Shown here: positions 1-5,376 of the stretch, piece after piece
Layout: the number at the start of each line of letters is the position of its first letter
Position numbering within the stretch: position 1 is the first letter of the stretch
DNA from: Lachnospiraceae bacterium
Lineage (GTDB): Bacteria > Bacillota > Clostridia > Lachnospirales > Lachnospiraceae
Assembly (NCBI GenBank): GCA_020860745.1
Contig: JAJBTR010000284.1
Span: 1-8,645 of the forward strand
Reading direction: 5' to 3'
Length of the DNA: 8,645 nucleotides
The notes under the pieces: model-generated
The model's input: the letters and a program-made list of their open reading frames with translations, nothing else
Databases searched by the model: none
What the model was told of the DNA's origin: nothing
Translations under genes and position numbers: made by a program

Positions 1-360
1 TTCAAAGATCCTGACCAGCATGCTGTTGTCCGGTCTGCTCTGGCATTCCATCAGGTAGCTTTTTGTCTTAACTCCGATGATGGTAAAACTGGAATCTGTG
101 ACACGCTCATCTTCGATGCCATCCTGTTGGTTGATGAAATGTTCATTTGGTGTGAACACGATTTGTTCATTTCCAGTGAAATCTTCTCCGAACACCTCGT
201 TGATGACGGGGATCAGCAGAGGACGGCAATCATTGGCCATCGTCCGATAAACATCATCGTAAGGTGTGTTGGTGACGGCCTGTTTTTTCGTTTTCGTTTT
301 TTCTTTCAAGGCTCCTCCTTTCCACGAATAGCGAGGAGAGGAAGAACGTGAATTTTGCAT
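1..360 (-). CDS. Rpn family recombination-promoting nuclease / putative transposase (PD-(D/E)XK), 3' end outside the window
   Basis: The first 120 residues are visible; the rest lies beyond base 1. After a basic, low-complexity leader (about residues 1-30) comes the opening typical of this family in Lachnospiraceae: NTPYDDVYRTMANDC at 31-45, then LLIPVINEVFGEDFTG at 48-63 and NEHFINQQDG at 72-81. D89 in RVTDSSF and E105/Q107 in MECQS fit the D...ExQ core of the PD-(D/E)XK fold. Known members are DNA endonucleases that promote RecA-independent recombination; this role is inherited from the family, not shown here. Two starts are possible. ATG at 360 has GGAGG five bases upstream; TTG at 309 follows AAAGGAGG, and would remove the odd leader. 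A 5' leader of about 120 bases separates the ATG from a good promoter. Remains of a second Rpn copy lie just upstream (560-763), so this was probably a tandem pair. Confidence 0.85.
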   Translation of the reverse strand, partial: MQNSRSSSPRYSWKGGALKEKTKTKKQAVTNTPYDDVYRTMANDCRPLLIPVINEVFGEDFTGNEQIVFTPNEHFINQQDGIEDERVTDSSFTIIGVKTKSYLMECQSRPDNSMLVRIFE

Positions 361-487
361 TCAATCCTCCTGAGTTTTACCTATCCGTGCTTATTGGTGA
401 TAAATTAGTAGTAAAAGCACAGATTACAGTTGAAAAAACAGAGGAAAGAATCTGCTGTAGAACTCAAAGAATATATGCTTTGAAATG

Positions 488-516
488 ATTGTAACAGAAA
501 TGGGGTGCGGGTACAA
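488..516 (-). promoter_or_regulatory. Probable sigma-A promoter for the Rpn gene
   Basis: On the minus strand a -35-like TTGTAC (511-516) and a -10 TACAAT (488-493) are separated by exactly 17 bases. The -10 matches five of six consensus positions, the -35 only three. It points at the Rpn gene about 120 bases downstream and lies in the read-through tail of the older Rpn remnant, supporting the view that this tail is no longer coding. Confidence 0.5.
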
Positions 517-559
517 TAATTTTTTGGGGGAATCCGAAAAAAATCATTACTATTCACAG

Positions 560-763
560 TCGATTTTAATCGCTTGATCAATTCCCGGATGTATTCCAAC
601 GGTTCCAGCAGGTCATCCGCAATCTGTTCCGGAGATTGCCCTTTTGCAAGTTTCTTTTGAATCAGGTCGAGTAATTTTTTTCTTCGCCTTCTCGAAAAAT
701 AGTAGTTGCCTCAGTTTCCAATATTCTGCCGCCCATAACAGATTTCACTCCCTCCGTGAACAC
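560..763 (-). pseudogene. C-terminal fragment of a second Rpn family protein, frameshifted
   Basis: The stretch reads FTEGVKSVMGGRILETEA then FREGEEK, and in another frame LLDLIQKKLAKGQSPEQIAD followed by LIKRLKS. The second part is the helical tail seen at the end of many Rpn proteins, with LIQKKLAKG and SPEQIAD characteristic. The two parts are one base out of frame across a run of seven T (675-681 on the plus strand); eight would restore EEKKLLDLIQ. The N-terminal nuclease domain is missing and replaced by part of a radical SAM protein, joined in frame near 755-765. Translation could continue to a stop at 405, but the extra residues look like non-coding read-through. This is inactive debris, probably from a gene paralogous to the Rpn gene at 1-360. 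Confidence 0.7.
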
Positions 764-1084
764 CTGAAACCTTCCATCGAGGAAATCCCGTTCCAGATCC
801 GTGCCTTTCAGCACATGAAGCAGCTGCAGTTTCACACCGAAAGGCTTCGGGCAGCGCTCCGTCCCATTTAAATATGCAACCGTGGCAAGCATATCCTCCC
901 TGCTCTCTCCCGGCAGTCCCAGGATCACATGCGTAATACACGGTATATTGAGAGAAGCAAGATTGCGAACCGCCTCCTCATATACCGGCAGATCATAACC
1001 CCGACGGATGTAATCCGCAGTTTTTTATGTATCGTCTGCAGCCCCAGTTCCACCCAGGCAGGAATGATATACTTCATTCCTTGG
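764..1084 (-). pseudogene. Internal fragment of a TIGR01212 (YhcC-like) radical SAM protein
   Basis: Reading down from 1084, the frame gives IPAWVELGLQTIH, then after a one-base loss TADYIRRGYDLPVYEEAV, HVILGLPGESREDMLATV and VKLQLLHVLKGTDLERDF. WVELGLQ, the LPGE motif and LQLLHVLKGTDL are signatures of the YhcC-type radical SAM family, of poorly known function and usually a little over 300 residues. About 105 residues remain. The N-terminal third with the CxxxCxxC cluster motif is gone, ending at the MITE-like element; the C-terminal end is replaced by an Rpn tail. The frameshift sits at the six T of 1021-1026. The fragment cannot make an active enzyme. Family assignment is fairly sure. Confidence 0.75.
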
Positions 1085-1250
1085 CTAGTACAGCGTTTCA
1101 TAAATAACCAGACTTTATGCGCTGGATGTTTTTCTGAGAGTGCAGGTCAAAAAGCGTAGGCGTAGCGGGCTACGCTGAGGATTTTTGACCTGTGCTATCG
1201 GGGAAACAGACAAGCAGAAAGGTCTAGTTATTTTGAAAACGCTGTACTAG
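1085..1250. mobile_element. MITE-like palindromic element, 166 bp, terminal inverted repeats
   Basis: The ends are exact 11-base inverted repeats, CTAGTACAGCG (1085-1095) and CGCTGTACTAG (1240-1250). With one gap, similarity continues about 30 bases inward (CGTTTCATAAATAACCAGAC against CGTTTTCAAAATAACTAGAC). The interior is also self-complementary: GCAGGTCAAAAAGCGTAGGC with GGATTTTTGACCTGTGC around a GTAGCGGGCTAC tip, so the whole element can fold into one long hairpin. It has no coding capacity, so a transposase would act in trans. If the termini are taken as GTACAGCG, a TA flanks both sides, as for Tc1/mariner-IS630 insertions, but TA is also part of the palindromic end so the duplication is not proven. 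It separates the radical SAM remnant from the cat gene and supplies the cat stop codon. Confidence 0.8.
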
Positions 1251-1930
1251 TCAGCAGGAAACCCATCCATCTCCTGCTGCAGCCGTTCAAAAAACATCCC
1301 CGCATGATAGCCGTCACAGACCGCATGCGCAATCGTAAGGTTCAGCGGCATCCTGATTCCGTTTCCCGACCGCTGATATTTTCCCGCCGTAAGGATGGGG
1401 AAAAATTGAGGTTCTCCGTTTGCAGTGCGGCTGCTGTATCCGGTAAAACTGACCCACGGCACACAGGAAATACAGAAAAAATTCTCCGGCTGTCCCGGCC
1501 TGGCCTTAATTCCTTTCACATTTTTAAATCGCTCCATATCCGTACAGATTTCTTTATAAAAGGCAGGGAAATCCGGAGAATACCCAGTCCAGCAATCAGA
1601 GAAAGTATGATCATCCTCATGAAAAATGGTGTAATTGGGATGAATAGTTTCCCAGCAGCACAGATCGCCATTTTCATCCCGGAACAGTTTAAAATGATCC
1701 ATATCATTCAGGACTTTCGCCACACAATAAATCAGCGATGGATAAAAGCGCATGCCCTTCTGGTGACATTGCTCAAGAAAAGCTGTAACATCCAGAGAGG
1801 CGGTAAGGCTAAATTCTATTTTTAATTGCTCCGTATAATAGCGGTAGTGTTCCCTCCGCTCCCATTGGTCAAGATCGATTTTATGATAACCCGGCCTGTT
1901 ATGTTTTCTCTTTTCCACTGATTCAAACAT
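1247..1930 (-). CDS. cat: Type A chloramphenicol O-acetyltransferase
   Basis: A cytoplasmic trimeric enzyme in this family transfers acetyl from acetyl-CoA to the 3-hydroxyl of chloramphenicol. From the ATG at 1930 the protein has 227 residues, normal for type A CATs (about 210-225). Visible family marks are the N-terminal DLDQWERREHYRYY, the mid-protein FYPSLIYC and NYTIFHEDDHTFS, CISCVPW (the serine that stabilises the transition state) and HAVCDGYH, with catalytic His202 and structural Asp206. The usual double histidine is Ala-His here. The frame stays open to 2011, but a promoter with 17-base spacing (1983-2011) overlaps that extension, so the later ATG after GAAAGTGG is preferred. The stop TAG and last codon lie at the MITE-like border, so the tail FPAD was probably altered by insertion. 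Resistance is predicted, not shown; some members are weak or of other specificity. Confidence 0.9.
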   Translation of the reverse strand: MFESVEKRKHNRPGYHKIDLDQWERREHYRYYTEQLKIEFSLTASLDVTAFLEQCHQKGMRFYPSLIYCVAKVLNDMDHFKLFRDENGDLCCWETIHPNYTIFHEDDHTFSDCWTGYSPDFPAFYKEICTDMERFKNVKGIKARPGQPENFFCISCVPWVSFTGYSSRTANGEPQFFPILTAGKYQRSGNGIRMPLNLTIAHAVCDGYHAGMFFERLQQEMDGFPAD

Positions 1931-1982
1931 TTCCACTTTCTTTCTATATGACTTTGTCACCCTGCGCTTCATTTTTAACCAG

Positions 1983-2011
1983 ATTGTACTCCAAAGGGAT
2001 TTCTTTGTCAT
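1983..2011 (-). promoter_or_regulatory. Promoter of the cat gene
   Basis: The minus strand shows a -35 ATGACA (2006-2011, five of six consensus bases), a 17-base spacer and a -10 TACAAT (1983-1988, five of six). Transcription would begin about 45 bases before the ATG at 1930. No short leader peptide or attenuator hairpin typical of inducible cat genes is evident in that gap. The geometry argues against the longer reading frame that begins at 2011. Confidence 0.65.
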
Positions 2012-2085
2012 CCCAAAATATTTTACGAAAATACGATTGAAAGTGGATTTTGAGGGTGGATCGTATCACGGAACAACCACAATCC

Positions 2086-2368
2086 TCAGCTCCGCAGCCG
2101 GAATGTCTTCGGCGCCAATTTGTAAATCAGGATACTGACCGCAACAAAGTACGCCACACAGAGTAGAATACAGCACACCCCAAACATAACTGAAGATATG
2201 GATTTTCTTATGCCGCTTTACAAACAACTCATTTAAAAAAGTGATTTTTCCGGCGCCGTTGCAGCCGAGCAGACCGTAAATCCGTCCGGATTCAAATGTA
2301 AAATGAATATCTCTTAAAACTTCTTTGCTGCCAAAACTTTTGGAAAGGTCGTCAACCTGGGACTCCAT
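2086..2368 (-). pseudogene. ABC transporter remnant: ATPase N-terminus joined to a permease C-terminus
   Basis: The ATG at 2368 has GGAGG seven bases upstream and opens a normal ABC ATPase: DDLSKSFGSKEVLRDIHFTF, then GRIYGLLGCNGAGKITFLNE. The Walker A threonine is replaced by isoleucine (GAGKIT). About 45 residues in, around 2210-2235, the ATPase stops. Another frame then reads RKSISSVMFGVCCILL, CVAYFVAVSILIYKLAPKTF and RLRS with a TGA at 2086-2088: a hydrophobic segment and basic tail like the end of an ABC-2 type permease. Signature, Walker B and most of the permease are absent, so nothing functional can be made. It follows the lipoprotein gene by 59 bases and may once have been co-transcribed with it. 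Fusion of neighbouring transporter genes by deletion is the simplest reading. Confidence 0.75.
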
Positions 2369-2427
2369 AGGTGATCCTCCATATGAATGAATAATTGGAA
2401 GAAAATGTCCCCAGATAGATAATACTG

Positions 2428-3120
2428 TCATCTTCCATCCGGAACATATTCATACAGGGTAATACAAAATGCTTCCCCGCCGTCTGCCAGGATCTGCTCC
2501 AGTGTCAAGGTACCATTCGCCTCGTCAAACGTATACTCATATTCTTCCTCGCCGGTAACCCCTGTGATACACAACACGTTATCGTTTACCGTATAGGTTT
2601 CATATAAGGTACTCTTTACAGAGGCATCTGCGCTGAATACCGTCTCATATTCCGGATAATCCGGATGGACATAGGTTCCGTCAAACCACTCTGTCCCTGC
2701 GGATAATCCGTCCGTTCCCGAAGAAAACTGAAGACGCCACGCCTCCTGTTCCTCACTCTCTTCCGCCGTCAGATTTAATTCTCCGTCATCGTCTGATATT
2801 CGATAAGAAGACGTTGTGGCATCACCCGAGGGAGCATAAAACGTCAACCATCGCTCCCCATCGGACTCTTCGATTCGGTAAGAACAATCCAGATTTACGG
2901 ATTCCAGCGTGCCATCCGGACAAAATACCCATTTCGCACTGTTTTCCGTGCCACCCTCCTGAAACGTGTAAGATGCGTCCCAGTAAACCGACTCCTCTGT
3001 ATCCGTGGAAGCATTGGAAGTTGTCTCTGTTGACGCGGTATCGGAAGTCACACCGCATCCGCTCAAAATGGTCGTGCCAATAAGACCTGCTGCTATAAAT
3101 ACATATAATCCGGATTTCAT
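2428..3120 (-). CDS. Secreted lipoprotein of unknown function
   Basis: The 230-residue product starts with a type II signal peptide: K3, hydrophobic 5-18 and lipobox LSGC at 19-22, so C22 should be lipidated after cleavage. A Ser/Thr-rich linker (about 23-44) leads to an acidic, aromatic-rich body. Two similar beta-rich halves can be traced. The first starts near WDASYTFQEGG and runs through CPDGTLES and WLTFYAPSG; the second starts at WFDGTYVHPDYPEYE and runs through LYETYTVNDNVLCITG and YTFDEANGTLTLE. This resembles a tandem of small barrel or lipocalin-like domains, an inference from residue pattern only. ATG at 3120 follows AAAGGAG at good spacing, with a promoter upstream. The gene appears complete, unlike most neighbours. 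The ABC remnant begins 59 bases downstream, suggesting it once served an export or uptake locus. Confidence 0.85.
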   Translation of the reverse strand: MKSGLYVFIAAGLIGTTILSGCGVTSDTASTETTSNASTDTEESVYWDASYTFQEGGTENSAKWVFCPDGTLESVNLDCSYRIEESDGERWLTFYAPSGDATTSSYRISDDDGELNLTAEESEEQEAWRLQFSSGTDGLSAGTEWFDGTYVHPDYPEYETVFSADASVKSTLYETYTVNDNVLCITGVTGEEEYEYTFDEANGTLTLEQILADGGEAFCITLYEYVPDGR

Positions 3121-3135
3121 GGTTTCTCCTTTCTG

Positions 3136-3148
3136 CGGCTTTCAGCCG
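3136..3148 (-). other. Small hairpin next to the lipoprotein ribosome binding site
   Basis: CGGCT and AGCCG form a perfect five-base stem around three bases, ending within a few bases of the AAAGGAG site. It could tune initiation in the leader of the lipoprotein mRNA; nothing more can be said from one sequence. Confidence 0.3.
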
Positions 3149-3209
3149 TTCACATACAAGCCATGACCTGATATCTGTGACAATACTGGTTCACACTTTC
3201 GTCAGCTTT

Positions 3210-3240
3210 ATTTTAACACATCAAAAAAATGGCGTATCAA
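3210..3240 (-). promoter_or_regulatory. Possible promoter of the lipoprotein gene
   Basis: On the minus strand TTGATA (3235-3240, five of six) and TAAAAT (3210-3215) are 19 bases apart, slightly long for a sigma-A promoter; TTAAAA one base earlier gives 18. It would give a leader of roughly 80 bases. No stronger candidate is seen between the lipoprotein start and the remnants above it. Confidence 0.4.
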
Positions 3241-3252
3241 AATCGTGAAATA

Positions 3253-3384
3253 TTAAGAAAAATTAAGAAAATCCACATAATCCAATACAAACCTTTCTGC
3301 CTCCGGATATTTCTCCGCAAATGCCAATAGACTTTCAGGGATTTCTGTCAGCTTATTATCGACATATGTAAGTAATTCAACCAT
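3253..3384 (-). pseudogene. Short remnant, possibly from the N-terminal region of a C39-like peptidase or other surface protein
   Basis: A 43-residue frame from ATG at 3384 reads VELLTYVDNKLTEIPESLLA then FAEKYPEAERFVLDY and ends DFLNFS. The phrase IPESLLAFAEKYPEAERFVLDY resembles the helical lead-in before the catalytic domain of some Lachnospiraceae C39-type peptidases, a resemblance from memory and weak. No ribosome binding site precedes the ATG and no catalytic domain follows, so this is treated as a leftover. It overlaps the end of the next frame upstream (3348-3590) in a different register, suggesting another out-of-frame join near 3384-3400. Confidence 0.35.
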
Positions 3385-3590
3385 ACACACGACTGAAATA
3401 ATGCATATAAACCAACCCATGAATTTTTTACACCGTCAAAACCGGCCAGCTGTGCACATCTTCTCGTAACATTTGTCGCGGCCTCGGAGGCATACAATTT
3501 ACCCATAAAAAAGTCTTTCATTCCATTTACCATCCCATCCTCCGGCAGCTTTAATTTCAAGAATATTTTTTCACCGAATACTTTTCATAT
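3348..3590 (-). pseudogene. Unrecognised remnant downstream of the ABC ATPase
   Basis: A frame open from about 3590 reads FLKLKLPEDGMVNGMKDFF, MGKLYASEAATNVTRRCAQL, AGFDGVKNSWVGLYALFQS and stops at 3348. TTG at 3558-3560 is the only start near its beginning and no convincing ribosome binding site precedes it; ATG codons at 3519-3521 and 3507-3509 are equally unsupported. It is not hydrophobic, so it is not the FtsX-like permease expected after this ATPase. KLYASEAATNVTRRCAQLAG loosely resembles the helix of acyl-CoA dehydrogenases around their K-L-[FY]-A-S-E motif, but over only some 20 residues, so I do not assign it. Probably a fragment left by deletion. Confidence 0.3.
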
Positions 3591-3597
3591 ATGTGAG

Positions 3598-4284
3598 TCA
3601 ATCACAGGCCAATGCTCCATCCGTAATTCTGATCTGACAGTCCCCATATTCATACACCCGCCGATCGTGGGTTACGATCACAATCGTACTCCTGCTTTCT
3701 CTCTGCAGCGTTAACAGCGCCTCCATGAAAATCTGCACATTCCGGCTGTCCAGACTTGCCGTCGGCTCGTCACAGAGGATAATCTGCGGATTCGCGAGAA
3801 TCGCCCGGATGACTGCAACACGCTGCTGCTCCCCGCCGGAGAGGGCGCTGATCTGTTTCTTCTGAATCTGCCCCAGATTTAACTGCTCCAGATAACCTGC
3901 GATCTGTCTGTGCACCGCACTCGGAATTTTTTGTTTTCTCAGATAATAGGGAATCAGGATATTATCTTCCACATTCATAAAATCAAAAAGATTCAGATTC
4001 TGGAAGATCATGCCTATCTGATTTAAGCGAATCTGATCCCGCACCTGCCGCTTTTCCTGCAGAATTTCTTTTCCACCGATTTTTACACTTCCCTGCACCT
4101 GATCCAGAAGTCCCGCAATCGCATACAGAAAAGTCGTCTTCCCGGAACCGGAGGGACCGGAAATCGTGTAGATTTTGCCCGGTTCAAAGTTGTAAGTGAT
4201 ATTTTTCAGGATGGTCCGGTCTTTACCGGCCTCCTGTATCGTATATACTTCCGTTTCCAGATACGCCCATGTCTTACGATCCAC
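3598..4284 (-). CDS. ABC transporter ATP-binding protein (MacB/LolD-like), N-terminus replaced
   Basis: This 228-residue ATPase would power a membrane permease of the FtsX/MacB type, as in peptide export and antimicrobial peptide resistance systems. All nucleotide-binding motifs are present: Walker A GPSGSGKT (43-50), Q-loop Q95, signature LSGGEQ (148-153), Walker B IILCDE (168-173), D-loop SLD (177-179) and H-loop H206. The first 15 residues (DRKTWAYLETEVYT) are not ABC-like; they continue a LytTR regulator encoded upstream. The ABC part starts around QEAGKDRTILKNI. The only start is GTG at 4284 with a weak GAGACGG site, so translation may be poor or rely on a fusion. No permease gene follows; remnants lie there instead. 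The ATPase fold looks sound, but its partner is missing, so function is doubtful. Confidence 0.75.
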   Translation of the reverse strand: MDRKTWAYLETEVYTIQEAGKDRTILKNITYNFEPGKIYTISGPSGSGKTTFLYAIAGLLDQVQGSVKIGGKEILQEKRQVRDQIRLNQIGMIFQNLNLFDFMNVEDNILIPYYLRKQKIPSAVHRQIAGYLEQLNLGQIQKKQISALSGGEQQRVAVIRAILANPQIILCDEPTASLDSRNVQIFMEALLTLQRESRSTIVIVTHDRRVYEYGDCQIRITDGALACD

Positions 4285-4466
4285 CGTCTCAAAAAATACA
4301 CATCCGCGACCGGAATCACCCGAATTCCCTGATCATTCCTCCCCTGAATCGAATCCATCGTCTCCAGATACCGGAACAGACCGTTGATCTGAGCATTCTG
4401 CTCGCGATAATGAATGTCCACATAATCTTCCGGCAACTTCACGTCCTGATATTTATGTACCTTCAT
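4240..4466 (-). pseudogene. N-terminal part of a LytTR-type transcriptional regulator, fused to the ABC ATPase
   Basis: ATG at 4466 with GGGAGG six bases upstream opens KVHKYQDVKLPEDYVDIHY and GIRVIPVADVYF, then, after restoring one base, FETVDRKTWAYLETEVYT. This matches small stand-alone LytTR regulators of about 150 residues, in which such an N-terminal strand region and the D-V-x-Y-F-E-T-V-D-[RK]-[RK] segment open the DNA-binding domain. Only about 75 residues survive; the rest of the LytTR domain is missing and the frame passes straight into the ABC ATPase near 4233-4250. Six A at 4291-4296 (plus strand) where seven are needed shift the frame, so as written translation ends at 4206. DNA binding is not expected. 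Its promoter and start remain and now drive the downstream ATPase. Confidence 0.7.
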
Positions 4467-4487
4467 GGTGTTCCTCCCTGCAAAATT

Positions 4488-4515
4488 ACTATAAAGATTT
4501 TAACAGAAAAAACAA
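4488..4515 (-). promoter_or_regulatory. Promoter of the LytTR/ABC locus
   Basis: Minus-strand TTGTTT (4510-4515, four of six) and TATAGT (4488-4493, five of six) lie 16 bases apart, about 20 bases before the LytTR start. The short leader holds the GGGAGG ribosome binding site. It is the only convincing promoter for the ABC ATPase. Confidence 0.55.
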
Positions 4516-4570
4516 GTTTCTGCTGTGTATTCTGCGTTATGAGGGGACTGAGTTGCACCTCAGCAGAAAT

Positions 4571-4592
4571 GAAGTGTCGCCTGTAACACTTC
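4571..4592. other. Hairpin in the gene-free stretch 4467-4771
   Basis: GAAGTGT and ACACTTC pair perfectly over seven bases around an eight-base loop. Directly beside it TTCGC and GCGAA form a second short stem (4590-4605), and TCATAAAACAA occurs twice at an 18-base interval (4615-4625 and 4633-4643). The stretch has no supported gene on either strand; besides these it holds a promoter, a terminator and a possible MITE scrap, listed separately. The hairpin lacks a T tract on either side, so it is probably not a terminator. Confidence 0.3.
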
Positions 4593-4643
4593 GCGCGCAA
4601 GCGAATGTTTTGCTTCATAAAACAATCTTTCCTCATAAAACAA

Positions 4644-4675
4644 AAGGCTTCCGAAGAAATATCCTCAGAAGCCTT
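4644..4675 (-). terminator. Rho-independent terminator after the ferredoxin remnant
   Basis: AAGGCTTC and GAAGCCTT make an eight-base perfect stem with a 16-base loop. On the minus strand the stem is followed by TTTTGTTTT, a good release tract; on the plus strand only GGTCTTTT follows. It therefore ends transcription coming from the nitroreductase/ferredoxin mosaic and separates it from the LytTR/ABC promoter. Confidence 0.75.
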
Positions 4676-4702
4676 GGTCTTTTACGCTTAATTGTCTGAA
4701 AA

Positions 4703-4752
4703 AGTTATTTTGAAAACACCCTCATCTGTCTGTCGATCCAGCTTGTCTGTTT
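4703..4752. repeat. Possible decayed scrap related to the MITE-like element
   Basis: AGTTATTTTGAAAAC at 4703-4717 is a 15-base exact match to the inner part of the element's right terminal repeat (1226-1240). GCTTGTCTGTTT at 4741-4752 exactly matches the reverse complement of bases just inside it (1204-1215). The intervening bases do not match and no intact end CTAGTACAGCG is present, so this is a weak call; AT-rich chance similarity remains possible. Confidence 0.3.
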
Positions 4753-4771
4753 TGCATTGCCCTGCGCCATA

Positions 4772-4924
4772 TTACCCCCGTCTCACAATTGCCTTTACCG
4801 GGCAGTTTTCAAAACAGTTGCCGCAGTGAAGACAGTGTTCCTGATGAATCACGCTCGACTTGCCCTTTTCGATTGCTCTTTGCGGACATACCTTGGCGCA
4901 TTTTCCGCAGCTACTGCACAGTCC
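4772..4924 (-). pseudogene. C-terminal fragment with a two-cluster 4Fe-4S ferredoxin domain
   Basis: In this frame the sequence reads LCSSCGKCAKVCPQRAIEKG, then HCLHCGNCFENCPVKAI and stops with TAA after VRRG. Both CxxCxxCxxxCP cluster motifs are complete, so the domain could bind two 4Fe-4S clusters and pass electrons. It has no start of its own: the frame begins inside the nitroreductase fragment and no ribosome binding site fits. Such domains end many longer oxidoreductases and flavodoxin-linked proteins; which one this came from cannot be told. The upstream edge is blurred, because 4900-4925 can be read sensibly in both frames. A terminator lies about 100 bases downstream. Confidence 0.75.
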
Positions 4925-5211
4925 TCCGCTGTAAAAAGGAAGTTCTTTGGTGCAAACATGGTAATGACCGTGGGTGCATCATAAAAAGCGTTTTTGATAT
5001 TCGGGTCGTCTGCAATACTGGGCTGCTCCCTTGAAACATAGCTTGTGGCAGTCGCCATATGCGGGTTGGAGTTTGCCCGCTTGATGCGTCCCAGCCGTTC
5101 GTTGACCTCTTTGACCTGGCAGACAGCAAGAATCACACCCTGCTTCCCTCCAACGCAGGGAGCATACAGGCCTGCCTGCAAGATTTCCTGCAATGCCGCT
5201 TCCTCAATCTG
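4900..5211 (-). pseudogene. Internal fragment of a nitroreductase family protein
   Basis: The frame reads QIEEAALQEILQAGLYAPCV, GGKQGVILAVCQ, NPHMATATSYVSREQPSIAD, AFYDAPTVITMFAPKNF and AEDCAVAAEN. EILQAGLYAP with the following GGKQ is the FMN phosphate-binding start of nitroreductases; APTVITMFAP and AEDCAVAAEN are the central strand and helix. Intact members have roughly 170-220 residues and reduce flavin or nitro substrates with NAD(P)H as FMN dimers. Here about 104 residues survive. The N-terminus is replaced by the start of a GNAT protein in another frame, and the C-terminal half by a ferredoxin end, also out of frame; as written the frame runs to a stop at 4849 through ferredoxin DNA. 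No activity is expected. Confidence 0.8.
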
Positions 5212-5213
5212 CC

Positions 5214-5288
5214 TTCTTCATTTTGAATGTGCAGAATCAAATCTATGATCTGGTGTTTATACTGTTCCTGATAATGGCAAATTTGCAT
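5214..5288 (-). pseudogene. N-terminal 25 residues of a GNAT N-acetyltransferase
   Basis: ATG at 5288 follows AAGGAG at nine bases and opens QICHYQEQYKHQIIDLILHI then QNEE. The Y-x-x-x-Y-x-x-x-[IV]-[IV]-[DA]-L-I-L-x-I-Q pattern is the usual first helix of one GNAT subfamily. Beyond QNEE the frame turns to nonsense where the nitroreductase fragment starts in another frame, so about 120 or more residues, including the acetyl-CoA site, are missing. The assignment rests on a short stretch and the good start. It lies 88 bases downstream of the AAA_14 ATPase stop. Confidence 0.5.
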
Positions 5289-5376
5289 CAAACGAAGCTC
5301 CTTGTATATACAGCAATATATCTCATACCGCAGGTTCTTCCCAGGGAAAACAGCGCTGCACGTTTTAACGATTGCA

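Noticed and set aside
405..559. Continuation of the Rpn tail to a stop at 405
   Set aside because: Sequence turns Cys/Phe/Ser-rich without family similarity and contains the promoter of the Rpn gene, so it is read-through.
1304..1825. Plus-strand open frame of 173 codons
   Set aside because: It is antisense to the well-supported cat gene, has no family-like sequence and no ribosome binding site.
1931..2011. 27-residue N-terminal extension of the chloramphenicol acetyltransferase
   Set aside because: It overlaps a good promoter, lacks a ribosome binding site and would exceed the family length.
4772..5211. Nitroreductase and ferredoxin as a deliberate overlapping gene pair
   Set aside because: Neither part is complete, the ferredoxin has no start, and double meaning covers only about 25 bases; a deletion join explains it better.
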